From assembly GCA_016124195.1 (NCBI GenBank), contig WGOE01000009.1, forward strand, positions 124,001-188,000: 64,000 bases of DNA, written 5' to 3'. Origin of the DNA: a bacterium. GTDB taxonomy: Bacteria; Pseudomonadota; Alphaproteobacteria; Rhodobacterales; Rhodobacteraceae. The notes beneath the pieces were generated by a model. The model did not search any database, was not told where the DNA came from, and was given only the letters and a program-made list of their open reading frames with translations. Numbering within the stretch: position 1 is the stretch's first letter; every line of letters starts with the position of its first letter. Below, one piece after another: positions 52,664-61,191 of the stretch. The translations under genes were made by a program, and so were the position numbers.

Positions 52664-53899
52664 TCAGGTCAGCGCCTCTTCCTTTGGGCGCAGCGCCAGC
52701 CAGATCAGCGCGCCGCCGGCCAGCACGAGGAACGGCAGCATCGCCAGGTTGACCGATTGCCACCCCGCCTGCGGCGAGCCGCCCGAACAGTTCATCAACC
52801 CGCCCGAGGCTATGCTGGCCACGGTCACGCCGCCGAAGACGATGAAATCGTTCAAGCCCTGCATGCGGCCTCGTTCGGCCGGGTCATGCGCGCCGGTCAG
52901 CATGGTCGTGGCGCCGATGAAGCCGAAGTTCCAACCGATGCCCAACAGCATCAGCGCGCCGAAGAAATTCTCGATCTGCACGCCGGCCATCGCCACCATG
53001 CCGGCGCAGGCGAGGATCACGAGGCCAATGGCCATCACCTTTTCCACCCCGATCCGCGCGATGATATTGCCGGTGAAGAAGGACGGGATGAACATGGCCA
53101 GCACATGCGCGGTCACCACATTGGCCGCGTCAGACGTATGATAGCCGCAACCCACTACCGCCAGCGGCGACGAGGTCATCACGAGGTTCATCAGCGCATA
53201 GGACACCGTGCCCACGATGATCGCCACCACGATGCGGGGCGAGCGCAACAGCTCGATCCGGCTGCGGCCACGCGAAGCGCCGGTCTGGCGCACTGGCATC
53301 GGGATCCTCAGGGCAGAGAACAGGAAGACCCCAAAGGCGTTGAGTGCTATCACCGTCAGATAGGTGCCAAGGAAGGGCACGGCGAGGCTTTGCGCCGTCA
53401 TCTTGACCAGTTGCGGCCCGATGATCGCAGAGATCAGCCCGCCGGCCAGCACCCAGGAAATCGCCTTGGGCCGGAACGCCTCGGACGCGGTGTCGGCGGC
53501 GGCAAAGCGGAAGAAACCCTGGCTCGACTGATAGATGCCGGTCAGGAAGGCGCCGGTCAGAAACACTGCAAACGAGCCGATCGACAGGCCATAAGCCGCA
53601 ACCGCCCCGCCGCAGGCCCCCGATGTCGCCCCGACGAAGAAGCCCGCCCGCCGCCCGAAACGCGCCATCAATGCCGACATCGGGTTGGCGCTCAGCATCG
53701 AGGCGATCACCATCATGGTGATGGGCAGCGTGGCAAGGCAGGCATTGGGCGCAAGCTGCTTGCCAGCCAGCCCCGCCACGGTAAAGATCATCGGCAACTG
53801 CGCGCCCAGGATGGCCTGGGCCGCGACCAGAACCAGAACATTGCGCCGCGCGAGCCGGTCGCGATCTTGCATGTCGACGGAGTTTTCCATGGCGCCCAT
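52664..53899 (-). CDS. MFS transporter
   Basis: A 411-residue major facilitator protein with twelve hydrophobic segments, start MGAMENSVDMQDRDRLARRN. It has a motif A-like MSALMARFGRRAGFFVGA near residue 75. The substrate is unknown. ATG codons at 53899, 53890 and 53872 are all in frame and none has a good Shine-Dalgarno sequence, so the start is uncertain by up to nine codons. It is divergent from the AlkA-type glycosylase gene. Confidence 0.82.
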   Translation of the reverse strand: MGAMENSVDMQDRDRLARRNVLVLVAAQAILGAQLPMIFTVAGLAGKQLAPNACLATLPITMMVIASMLSANPMSALMARFGRRAGFFVGATSGACGGAVAAYGLSIGSFAVFLTGAFLTGIYQSSQGFFRFAAADTASEAFRPKAISWVLAGGLISAIIGPQLVKMTAQSLAVPFLGTYLTVIALNAFGVFLFSALRIPMPVRQTGASRGRSRIELLRSPRIVVAIIVGTVSYALMNLVMTSSPLAVVGCGYHTSDAANVVTAHVLAMFIPSFFTGNIIARIGVEKVMAIGLVILACAGMVAMAGVQIENFFGALMLLGIGWNFGFIGATTMLTGAHDPAERGRMQGLNDFIVFGGVTVASIASGGLMNCSGGSPQAGWQSVNLAMLPFLVLAGGALIWLALRPKEEALT

Positions 53900-53954
53900 G
53901 CCTAGGGTTCGTCCTGTGCCGGAGCAAGGCCGAAAACTCGGCAAAAGGAACATT

Positions 53955-53971
53955 ATTGTGCGCGATACAAT
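53955..53971. promoter_or_regulatory. ATTGT-N7-ACAAT dyad in a divergent promoter gap
   Basis: ATTGT (53955-53959) and ACAAT (53967-53971) are inverted around GCGCGAT in the gap between the MFS gene and the alkA-like gene. The size suits a small regulator dimer. No other evidence supports it. Confidence 0.3.
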
Positions 53972-54007
53972 TCCAATCGGCCTTACGCTGCATGCAGGAC
54001 GGGGCGG

Positions 54008-54637
54008 ATGACGGGGCGCCTGATCCAGACCTTGGACTGCGTGGCCGAAGGGGCGGCGTGGCTCGCCCGGACCGATCCGCGCATGGCGGCCATCCTGACC
54101 CAGACCGGCCCCCTGCCGCTGCGTCGGCGGCCGGATGGCTTTGCCGCACTGCTGGATGCGATCGTGGGCCAGCAGGTTTCAACCGCCTCGGCCCGCGCGA
54201 TCTGGGCCCGGCTGGAGGCTGCAGGCCAGACCGAGGAGACGCGCGTGGCGCAAAGCTCGGAAGATGATCTGCGCGCCCTGGGCCTGTCGCGGCAAAAGGC
54301 GCGCTATGCCCGGGCCTTGGCCGCGGCCCGGCTGGATTACGACGGCCTGCGCCAAATGCCTGACGCCGAGGTTGTCTCCACCCTGACCGCCGTGCCCGGC
54401 ATCGGGCGCTGGACGGCCGAGATCTATGCCATGTTCGCCCTGGGCCGCGCCGATGTCTTCGCCCCGGGTGACCTGGCGCTGCAAGAGGCCGCCCGCCTCG
54501 CGCTGAACCTGAGCGAACGGCCGTCGGCCAAGGCGCTGGCTGGCCTTGCCGAGGTCTGGAGCCCTTGGCGTGCGGTTGCGGCCCGGGCACTCTGGGCTTA
54601 CTACCGCGTGGCGAAATCACGCGAGGGCATCAGGTGA
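54008..54637 (+). CDS. DNA-3-methyladenine glycosylase, AlkA/HhH-GPD family
   Basis: A 209-residue base-excision glycosylase. The helix-hairpin-helix is LTAVPGIGRWTAEIY (about residue 125) and the catalytic aspartate follows in DVFAPGDLALQE (about residue 155), the HhH-GPD signature. No Fe-S cysteines, as expected for AlkA-type enzymes, and no Ada or transcription domain. It removes alkylated purines. The stop overlaps the GTG of the next gene (GTGA). Confidence 0.93.
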   Translation: MTGRLIQTLDCVAEGAAWLARTDPRMAAILTQTGPLPLRRRPDGFAALLDAIVGQQVSTASARAIWARLEAAGQTEETRVAQSSEDDLRALGLSRQKARYARALAAARLDYDGLRQMPDAEVVSTLTAVPGIGRWTAEIYAMFALGRADVFAPGDLALQEAARLALNLSERPSAKALAGLAEVWSPWRAVAARALWAYYRVAKSREGIR

Positions 54638-55296
54638 CACGGGTTCTGCGATTCGGGCGCAAGGCGGCGCTGAACGGTCAGGCGAAAAGCCTGGTGGTCT
54701 TTCTGCATGGCTATGGCGCGGATGGGTCGGACCTTCTGAGCCTCGCCGATGTGCTGGGACCGCATCTGCCCGACACCGCCTTCGTGGCGCCCGATGCGCC
54801 CGAACGGGTGGCCGGCGCGCCCTTTGGCCATCAGTGGTTCGGCATCCCGCGCTTTGACGGCTCGACCCTGGCCGAGATGGAAGCCGGCGTGCAACGCTCG
54901 GCCGAGGATCTGGACGCCTTTCTCGACCAGCGTTTGACTTACGAGAAGTTGGCGCCGCAAGCCCTTGCGCTGGTGGGGTTTTCGCAGGGTGCCATGATGA
55001 GCCTGCATGTGGCGCCGCGCCGCAAGGTCGCCATGGCTGCGGTCGTCGCGATTTCGGGCCGGCTGATGGTGCCCGAACGTCTGGCCGCCGAAACACTGGT
55101 GCGGCCGCCGGTCCTGGTCATGCATGGCGATGCCGATCCGGTTGTCGATTTCGCCGAGATGGAGCGCGCCTGCGACGGGTTGGTCGCGGCGGGGTTTGAA
55201 ACCTATGGCCATGTCATGAAAGGCACCGGCCACGGCATCGCGCAGGATGGCCTGTCTCAGGCCCTGGCCTTCCTGAAACACACCCTGCCGCGCTGA
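54634..55296 (+). CDS. Carboxylesterase/phospholipase (alpha/beta hydrolase, BioH-like fold)
   Basis: A 220-residue esterase of the acyl-protein thioesterase/PLBC-like group: HGYGADGSDLL near residue 27, nucleophile GFSQGAMMS (about 118), acid HGDADPVVDF and histidine KGTGHGIAQD. Cytoplasmic, no signal peptide. The GTG start overlaps the alkA-like stop; a start at 54565 would add 23 out-of-family residues. The substrate is unknown. Confidence 0.9.
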   Translation: MTRVLRFGRKAALNGQAKSLVVFLHGYGADGSDLLSLADVLGPHLPDTAFVAPDAPERVAGAPFGHQWFGIPRFDGSTLAEMEAGVQRSAEDLDAFLDQRLTYEKLAPQALALVGFSQGAMMSLHVAPRRKVAMAAVVAISGRLMVPERLAAETLVRPPVLVMHGDADPVVDFAEMERACDGLVAAGFETYGHVMKGTGHGIAQDGLSQALAFLKHTLPR

Positions 55297-55342
55297 GCCT
55301 TTGCCGGATTGACCCGTTGCATGCCCGCCGGAGGCAACGGCC

Positions 55343-56305
55343 TCAGCCTTGCCCGCCATTGGCCAGATAGGCGGCACAGCCGGTCAGGGCGGCGTAGTCA
55401 TCTTCAACCACCCAGACCGGAAAACCCTGAAGAAAGTCGTGGAAACGGCCCTTGTCGCACAGGGCCTGGGCCAGCCCCATATCGGCCATATAGGGGGTCA
55501 GGGCGCGTGCCATGCCGCCGATCAGGAAGATGCCGCCATAGGGCAGGTGGGTCAGCGCCAGATTGCCCAGCGTGGCCCCCAGGATATGCACATAAAGCCG
55601 CGCCGCCTTCAGCGCGAGCACGCCGCCATCGGTCAGTTCGGCCATGATCTCGGCCGAGCTGCGCGCCATGGGCGTGCCGGCCTCGTTTGCCACGAAGGCA
55701 TAAAGCCGCTCCAGCCCGCGGCCGGCCAAGGCGTCTTCGACCCCGGCAAAGCCATGCGCGTGGTCGCCGTAGGTCTCGATGAACTGCGCCAGCTGCAGAT
55801 CGCGCGCATCGCGGATCGGCATCGAGGTATGGCCGCATTCCGAAGGCGGCACCACCCGGCCCCAGGGCGTGTTGTGCACCGGAGCCGCATTCACGCCGGT
55901 CCCTAAGCCCACGACCAGCATCGAGGAATTCGGCACCGCCGATCCGCCGACGATGGGCCGCAGATATTCGGGCGCGATATGTCCCAGGGCTTGGCCCTGC
56001 GCCTGCAGGTCGTTGAGGATGGCGACCTTGCTCGCCCCGGTCGCGCGGGTCAGCTGGGCGTGGTCGATGATCCAGCTGAGGTTGGTCATCTCGGCCACGC
56101 CGCCACGCACCGGGCCCGCCGCCGCCACGCAGGCGCCCTCGACCGACGGGATCCCGGCCTCGGCCAGATAGCGTTTCAGGATCGGCTCAAGGCTGTCAAA
56201 CTCGGCATTAGCGAATTTGGCGATGGAGTTTGGCCGCACCTGCTTGCCGTCGGCCAGGGCCACGCGGGTGTTGGTGCCGCCGATATCGGCGAGAATGGCA
56301 GTCAT
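55343..56305 (-). CDS. glk: Glucokinase
   Basis: A 320-residue Glk-family enzyme that phosphorylates glucose with ATP. N-terminal phosphate loop ADIGGTNTRVALAD, connect/phosphate-2 region VVGLGTGVNAAPVH, and PPSECGHTSMP. It is the last gene of the lacI-GH1-glk cluster: GH1 would release glucose that Glk then activates. The nine-base gap to the GH1 gene supports cotranscription. Confidence 0.94.
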   Translation of the reverse strand: MTAILADIGGTNTRVALADGKQVRPNSIAKFANAEFDSLEPILKRYLAEAGIPSVEGACVAAAGPVRGGVAEMTNLSWIIDHAQLTRATGASKVAILNDLQAQGQALGHIAPEYLRPIVGGSAVPNSSMLVVGLGTGVNAAPVHNTPWGRVVPPSECGHTSMPIRDARDLQLAQFIETYGDHAHGFAGVEDALAGRGLERLYAFVANEAGTPMARSSAEIMAELTDGGVLALKAARLYVHILGATLGNLALTHLPYGGIFLIGGMARALTPYMADMGLAQALCDKGRFHDFLQGFPVWVVEDDYAALTGCAAYLANGGQG

Positions 56306-56314
56306 CTGGTGACC

Positions 56315-57661
56315 TCAATCGTTGCGCGCGAGGGCACGGGCCAGCGCGTGATAGGAAGATTTCGGAGTGCGTTTCTGCGTCTGGAAGTCCACATGCACAA
56401 GGCCAAAGCGCTTGTCATAGCCCTCGGCCCATTCGTAATTGTCGAGAAGCGACCAGTAGAAGAAGCCCTTGACCTGCGCGCCCTGGTCGATGGCACGCTT
56501 GGTGGCGGCCAGATGCGCAAAGAGATAATCTTCGCGAATCCGGTCACTTACAGCGCCATCCTCCACCACATCCGCATTGGCCATGCCGTTTTCGGTGACA
56601 TAGAGCGGCAGATCGCCCACGTAATCGCGCGCCATGCGGACCAGAAAGCCTTCGAGGCCCTGCGGATAGATCTCCCAGCCCATCTGGGTCTTGGGCAGGT
56701 TGCCCGGCACGTCGCGGATCGCGGGCCACGGCGTGTCTTTGGCTGCGGCCACGGTGTGACGCGTGTAATAGTTCACGCCCAGCCAATCGAGCTTTTGCCC
56801 GATCAGGTCCATATCCTTCTCCCACCCTTGAGGCATATGTGAGGAAAGGCCCGCAAGGACCGCCTCTGGATAGGTTTTCCGGGTGATGCCTTCGATGAAC
56901 CAGCGGTTGAAGATGCCGTCCCAGCGGTCGGCTGCCGCCAGATCCTCGGGCGATTGGCTGGCCGGATCAGTGTGGTCGAAGTTCAGGACGATGCCAAGGT
57001 TGGCCTGCCCCATGCCGCGCAGGCGTTGGACCGCGCGGCCATGCGCCAGCAGCACGTGATGCATGGCGCGGGCCGCCGCGCGGATGTCGCGGTGGCCGGG
57101 CGCATGGATGCCCATGAAATGCGACAGCCAGGCGACGCACCAAGGCTCGTTGATCGTGGCGATGGCGGCAACCCGGTCGCCCAGACGCCGCGTCGTGGCC
57201 TCGGCATAGTCGGCGAACCACTCTGCGACGTCCCGGTTGGTCCAGCCACCCAGATCGGCAAGGGCCGAGGGCATCTCCCAATGATAGAGCGTTTGGAAGG
57301 GCTTCAGGCCGCGCTCCAGCATGCCATCGACAAGTCTGTCATAGAAATCAAGGCCCTCCGGGTTGATCTTGCGACCGTCGGGCATGATGCGCGCCCAAGA
57401 GGTTGAAAAGCGGTAGGCGTCCATATGGGCAGCCTGCAGCAGGTCGAGGTCAGCGGGCCAGCGGTGGTAGTGGTCGCAGGCGACGCGGCCATCCTCGGCG
57501 CGCACCACATTGTTGGGTGTCGCGGCAAAAGTGTCCCAATGGCTGGCCCCCGCACCGCCAAAGCCAGAGCCCTCGATCTGGTAGGCCGCGGTCGCGGCGC
57601 CGAAGACAAAGCCCTCGGGGAAATCAAAGCGGCTCAGTTTGGCTTCGGAAATCGGGGACAT
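56315..57661 (-). CDS. Family 1 glycoside hydrolase, beta-glucosidase
   Basis: A 448-residue GH1 enzyme of normal length. It has the early signature FPEGFVFGAATAAYQIEGS, the acid/base Glu172 in TINEPWC, and the nucleophile Glu in YVTENGMA near residue 350. No signal peptide, so cytoplasmic: it would act on imported cellobiose or aryl-beta-glucosides. It lies between lacI and glk in the same direction with gaps of 12 and 9 bases. Confidence 0.95.
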   Translation of the reverse strand: MSPISEAKLSRFDFPEGFVFGAATAAYQIEGSGFGGAGASHWDTFAATPNNVVRAEDGRVACDHYHRWPADLDLLQAAHMDAYRFSTSWARIMPDGRKINPEGLDFYDRLVDGMLERGLKPFQTLYHWEMPSALADLGGWTNRDVAEWFADYAEATTRRLGDRVAAIATINEPWCVAWLSHFMGIHAPGHRDIRAAARAMHHVLLAHGRAVQRLRGMGQANLGIVLNFDHTDPASQSPEDLAAADRWDGIFNRWFIEGITRKTYPEAVLAGLSSHMPQGWEKDMDLIGQKLDWLGVNYYTRHTVAAAKDTPWPAIRDVPGNLPKTQMGWEIYPQGLEGFLVRMARDYVGDLPLYVTENGMANADVVEDGAVSDRIREDYLFAHLAATKRAIDQGAQVKGFFYWSLLDNYEWAEGYDKRFGLVHVDFQTQKRTPKSSYHALARALARND

Positions 57662-57673
57662 GGGCGCGGTTCC

Positions 57674-58702
57674 TCAAGTCTTTGGGGCAGGGCCGGTCGA
57701 TTGGCCAAGGATCAGTTCCGCCTCCAGCAGGCGATGCATCGGGGCGGCGTCCGGCTGGTGGATCACGCTCAAGAGCATCTCGGCCGCAAGCTTGCCAGCC
57801 TCCTTGACCGAGGATCTTGTGGCGGTGAAGATCGGCACATCCTCGCCATTGCGCAGATAGCTCAGGTCGTCGTCAAAGATGATGACCGACACATCGCGCC
57901 CCATCTTCAGCCCGCGCCCTTCGATCGACCGCCGCACGCCCATGCCCTGCAGCATCGAGGCGCACAGAAAGGCCGTGGCGGGTGCTGGCTGCGACAGGCC
58001 CGCCTCGGCCGCGCGCCAGCCGTTGACCTCTGTCATTTCCATCGAGGTGATCAGGCGCGGCTCGACCGCCACGCCACGCGCGGTCAGCGCATCGCTGTAG
58101 CCGATCCGACGGCGCACCGCGAAGTCCATCACTTCAAGCCCGTTGACCAGCGCGATGCGGCGATGGCCGAGGTCAAGCAGGAATTCCGTCGCGCGCTGAA
58201 AGGCGCGGCGGTTGTTCACATCGACCCAGTTGTAGTCAAGCTCCGACCCGGTCGAGCGGCCATGCACCACGAAAGGCAGGCCGATGTCCTTGAGCGTGTG
58301 GATGCGCGAATCGTTGGTCTTGGGCGCGTGGACGATCACGCCATCCACCGTCCCGCGTGAACGCAGGTCGCGGTAGGTCGTCTCTTCCATGTCATCGGGC
58401 ACCACCGACAGGATCATGTCATAGCCGTTGCGGGCATAGACCTCGCCCGAACCGGCGATGAAGTCCGAAAAGATCGGGTTCATGATCTCGGACCTGGTGT
58501 CAAGCGGGATGACATGGCCCGCCGCAAGGGCGCGCCCGGTGGCCAGACGGATGGCGCGGGCATTGGGGCGGTAATTGTGGCGGCGTGCGGCGGAAATCAC
58601 GCGCTCGCGGGTGGCCTCGTTGACCTCGGGATAGCCGTTCAGGGCACGGCTGACCGTGGTGGGCGAAAGGCCAAGCTTGGAGGCGAGTTCCTTGAGATTC
58701 AT
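57674..58702 (-). CDS. LacI family regulator of the beta-glucoside cluster
   Basis: A 342-residue repressor. Helix-turn-helix at residues 3-24 (LKELASKLGLSPTTVSRALNGYPEV), hinge-helix RPNARAIRLATGRA, then a periplasmic-binding-like effector domain. It probably senses a sugar and controls its own operon. A sugar transporter normally found with such genes is absent here. The ATG at 58702 gives the family start; a TTG at 58720 is not supported. Confidence 0.93.
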   Translation of the reverse strand: MNLKELASKLGLSPTTVSRALNGYPEVNEATRERVISAARRHNYRPNARAIRLATGRALAAGHVIPLDTRSEIMNPIFSDFIAGSGEVYARNGYDMILSVVPDDMEETTYRDLRSRGTVDGVIVHAPKTNDSRIHTLKDIGLPFVVHGRSTGSELDYNWVDVNNRRAFQRATEFLLDLGHRRIALVNGLEVMDFAVRRRIGYSDALTARGVAVEPRLITSMEMTEVNGWRAAEAGLSQPAPATAFLCASMLQGMGVRRSIEGRGLKMGRDVSVIIFDDDLSYLRNGEDVPIFTATRSSVKEAGKLAAEMLLSVIHQPDAAPMHRLLEAELILGQSTGPAPKT

Positions 58703-59074
58703 CTGCCGGTCTTCACGCAAAGAGGCTTCATCGGGCCAAAACGGTTTCAGGTTCGTCGTGTCAGGTTAGCCCGAAACGCGGGCGGCTCAAAGCATGGTTT
58801 GACCTACGTAATCGATTTAGGTGGGGTTGGACAGCCCTTTTGCCGCCCGCTTTGGGGTAAAAAGCGGTCTGGCTTGACCTGGTCGGGCCGTCAAATCGCT
58901 TTGGAGCCGTCCAGCGCGGCTATCCGTCTCAGTTCTACCCGAAACCGCGCCTTTTCCGCAACGCCCTTGCGCGCGGCGGGCGGTTGGCGGCTGGCGCAAG
59001 GCGCTCTTGGCATCGCGGGGCAGGCGTGGCACAGATCGTCCGACAGGATCGGGCGGAAGCGGAGGACGACAGCG
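58703..59074. promoter_or_regulatory. lacI / phyH divergent region (372 bases) with LacI-type boxes
   Basis: This gap shows no convincing gene. CAAATCGCTTTG (58892-58903) matches the usual LacI-family form, AAA-N-CG-N-TTT, and AATCGATT (58810-58817) is a perfect CG-centred palindrome within TAATCGATTTA. The two are about 84 bases apart. TTGACC occurs near 58799 and 58874. Self-repression of the lacI-GH1-glk operon by looping is possible. No clear promoter could be fixed. Confidence 0.4.
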
Positions 59075-59863
59075 ATGACCGAGGTGAGCGATCAGATGGT
59101 CGAGGCGTTCCAGCGCGACGGCGTGGTGCTGGTCAAGGGCCTTTGGGCCGACTGGGTCGAGGATCTGCGCGCCGGCATCGCCCGCAACATGGCGGAACCC
59201 GGCCCCTATGCCGCCGAAAACCTAAAGCCCGGCGAGGCGGGGCGCTTTTTCGACGATTACTGCAACTGGACCCGCATCCCCGAATTCGAACGGGTGATCC
59301 GCCAGTCCGATGTGGCCGAGGTTGCAGCACGCCTGATGCGGTCCGAGCGTGTGCAGATGTTCCACGACCATGTGCTGGTCAAGGAACCCGGCACCGCCAA
59401 GCCCACGCCCTGGCACCAGGACGGCCCCTATTACTTTGTCGAGGGGCGCCAGACGATCAGCTTCTGGTCGCCGGTCGACCCGGTCAAGGAGGCTTCGCTG
59501 CGCTGTGTCGCGGGCTCGCACCTCTGGCCGAAGGAGGTGCTGCCGAAACGCTGGCTGTCCGACACGTCCTTTTATCCCGACCCCGAAAAATACATGCCCG
59601 TGCCTGATCCCGATGCCGAGGGGATGCCGGTGGTGGAATGGCAGATGGAGCCGGGCGACGCGGTGGCCTTCGATTACCGCACGCTGCATGGCGCGCGCGG
59701 TAACGAGGCCGGCACGCGGCGGCGGGCTTTCTCGCTGCGGCTGGTGGGTGAGGATGCCCGCTATGTCGAACGTCCCGGCCGCACCTCGCCACCCTTTCCC
59801 GATCATGGCATGCAGCCGGGCCAACGGCTGCGCGAGGATTGGTTCCCGGTGCTGCGCGGCTAG
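59075..59863 (+). CDS. Phytanoyl-CoA dioxygenase family (PhyH) protein
   Basis: A 262-residue Fe(II)/2-oxoglutarate dioxygenase. The iron ligands are HQD in PTPWHQDGPYYF (about residue 110) and the distal His in TLHGARGN (about residue 205), followed by the 2-oxoglutarate arginine in RRRAFSLRLVG. Members hydroxylate lipids, ectoine and small metabolites; the substrate is unknown. The ATG at 59075 has a GGAGG ribosome binding site. It is divergent from lacI. Confidence 0.9.
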   Translation: MTEVSDQMVEAFQRDGVVLVKGLWADWVEDLRAGIARNMAEPGPYAAENLKPGEAGRFFDDYCNWTRIPEFERVIRQSDVAEVAARLMRSERVQMFHDHVLVKEPGTAKPTPWHQDGPYYFVEGRQTISFWSPVDPVKEASLRCVAGSHLWPKEVLPKRWLSDTSFYPDPEKYMPVPDPDAEGMPVVEWQMEPGDAVAFDYRTLHGARGNEAGTRRRAFSLRLVGEDARYVERPGRTSPPFPDHGMQPGQRLREDWFPVLRG

Positions 59864-59866
59864 ACC

Positions 59867-59935
59867 GGTCCGGGCGCCAGGACGGGACTGGGCGTCTGGT
59901 CTGGGCGCCAGGTCTGCGCGTCTGGTCCGGGCGCC
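59867..59935. repeat. Three GGTCYGGGCGCC copies after the PhyH gene
   Basis: GGTCCGGGCGCC (59867-59878), GGTCTGGGCGCC (59898-59909) and GGTCCGGGCGCC (59924-59935) are spaced 31 and 26 bases apart, with similar GCGTCTGG flanks: a degenerate array of roughly 30-base units. It starts three bases past the PhyH stop codon. No function is evident. Confidence 0.7.
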
Positions 59936-59950
59936 CCTTGGCAAAGACGC

Positions 59951-59990
59951 GAGGGTTTCACACCCCCGCACATCCGTGGATTATTTGCGC
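59951..59990. repeat. Decayed copy of the CCCGTGG dispersed element
   Basis: GAGGGTTTCACACCCCC, GCACATCCGTGG and ATTATTTGCG correspond to the 5' part of the element at 12242-12291 with several changes and no ATGAACAAATGAAA end. It lies between the PhyH gene and the SLAC1-type gene. Confidence 0.6.
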
Positions 59991-60082
59991 CCGGATGACG
60001 GAGGGGGCTGCGGCTCTGCGTCCGGTGGACCTGGGCCGGGATTTGCGGCATGCACGGGCGCGACGCCTTGAAGGACCATGCC

Positions 60083-61084
60083 ATGCCCGCCGATCGACGC
60101 CCGCCGCGTTTTCCGCCGCCACAGTTTCCGATCCGGCGCGCGCCGCTTTTTGCCAACACGCCGCCGGTGATCTTCACGGCGATCCTTGGTCTTTTCGGTT
60201 TGGGGCTGGCGCTACGCCGGGCTTGCGCGTTTCTGGGCCTGCCCGGCGATGCGGTCGAGGTGATGCTTGGCGCTGTTCTGGGGCTTTGGGCCTTTGCGAT
60301 CCTCGCGCTGGCGGTCAAGGTGCTGCGGAGGATGGCGGTCCTTGCCGAGGACCTGCGCCCTTTGCCGGGCCGGGCGGGGCTGGCGGCCGCCGCGATGAGC
60401 GGGATGCTGGCGGGGGGCGCCCTTGTTCCGCATGCCCCACGACTGGCGCTTGTCCTGGTTCTGGCCGCGCTTTGCACAGAGGCGATCCTCGCGCTCTTGC
60501 TGCTGCGCGTTCTGGTCTTCGCGCCCGAGGGTCGCCTGGTCAACCCAACCTGGCATCACAGCTTTGCCGGCTTCCTCGTCGCGGCGCCGGGTCTTGTGGA
60601 ACTTGGCTGGTTGGGGTTGGCCAAGGCGATCTTTGCCTTCGGCTTCATGGCAGCCTGCCTCTTCTGGCTCATGTCGCTGGCGCAATTGGCGCGCCATGTG
60701 CCGCCCGCACCCTTGCGCCCATTCCTTGCCGCCCACCTCTGGCCCGCAGCCATGCTTGCCATGACGGCCAGCCTGATCGGCCTGCCCGATCTGGCACTGG
60801 TGCTGGCGGTGGCGAGTGTCCTGCTTCTCCTGGCCCTGCTGATCGCGCATCGCTGGATGCTTTCGGCCGGCTTCTCGCCGCTTTGGGGAGAACTGACCTT
60901 TCCGCTTGCCGCCACGGCTTCTGCTCTGGTCGAGGTGGGGCAGAACGGCCATCCGCTTCTGGCCGATATCGGCGTTGCCCTCGCGCTCGTTGGCGCTGTC
61001 GCGATTGTCGCTATCGCCTGGCGCATCCTCAAACTCTGGCCGGGCGGGCGGCTCTCTGTCCGCACCAATGCGGCCACTGCCTGA
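60083..61084 (+). CDS. SLAC1/TehA-type (TDT family) transporter
   Basis: A 333-residue membrane protein with ten hydrophobic helices and the tellurite-resistance/dicarboxylate transporter (SLAC1) pattern: ANTPPVIFTAILGLFGLGLAL at the start, NPTWHHSFAGFLVAAPGLVE in the middle. Such proteins are anion channels or dicarboxylate/sulfite transporters. The ATG at 60083 has AAGGA upstream; a start at 60050 would add 11 residues. The substrate is unknown. Confidence 0.8.
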   Translation: MPADRRPPRFPPPQFPIRRAPLFANTPPVIFTAILGLFGLGLALRRACAFLGLPGDAVEVMLGAVLGLWAFAILALAVKVLRRMAVLAEDLRPLPGRAGLAAAAMSGMLAGGALVPHAPRLALVLVLAALCTEAILALLLLRVLVFAPEGRLVNPTWHHSFAGFLVAAPGLVELGWLGLAKAIFAFGFMAACLFWLMSLAQLARHVPPAPLRPFLAAHLWPAAMLAMTASLIGLPDLALVLAVASVLLLLALLIAHRWMLSAGFSPLWGELTFPLAATASALVEVGQNGHPLLADIGVALALVGAVAIVAIAWRILKLWPGGRLSVRTNAATA

Positions 61085-61106
61085 TGTCATCCGGGTCGGG
61101 ATACTG

Positions 61107-61170
61107 AAAAAAACGAAGACAAGCGGGCGAAGTCCCGCGCAGGCGCCCCAAAGGGCTTGCGGCGCAAGCC
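61107..61170 (-). terminator. Terminator-like structures of the GATase gene (minus strand)
   Basis: GCGGG (61123-61127) pairs with CCCGC (61134-61138), and on the minus strand this stem is followed within about ten bases by a seven-U run (A-run at 61107-61113). GGCTTGC (61154-61160) and GCAAGCC (61164-61170) form a second stem. Both are downstream of the minus-strand gene ending at 61192 and just past the SLAC1-type gene. Confidence 0.6.
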
Positions 61171-61191
61171 GCTCCGCTGGATTGGACGGGT

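Noticed and set aside
53900-54007. tRNA or small RNA gene in divergent gaps
   Set aside because: No cloverleaf or T-loop pattern (GTTCRA) with matching acceptor arms in this or any other gap I read.
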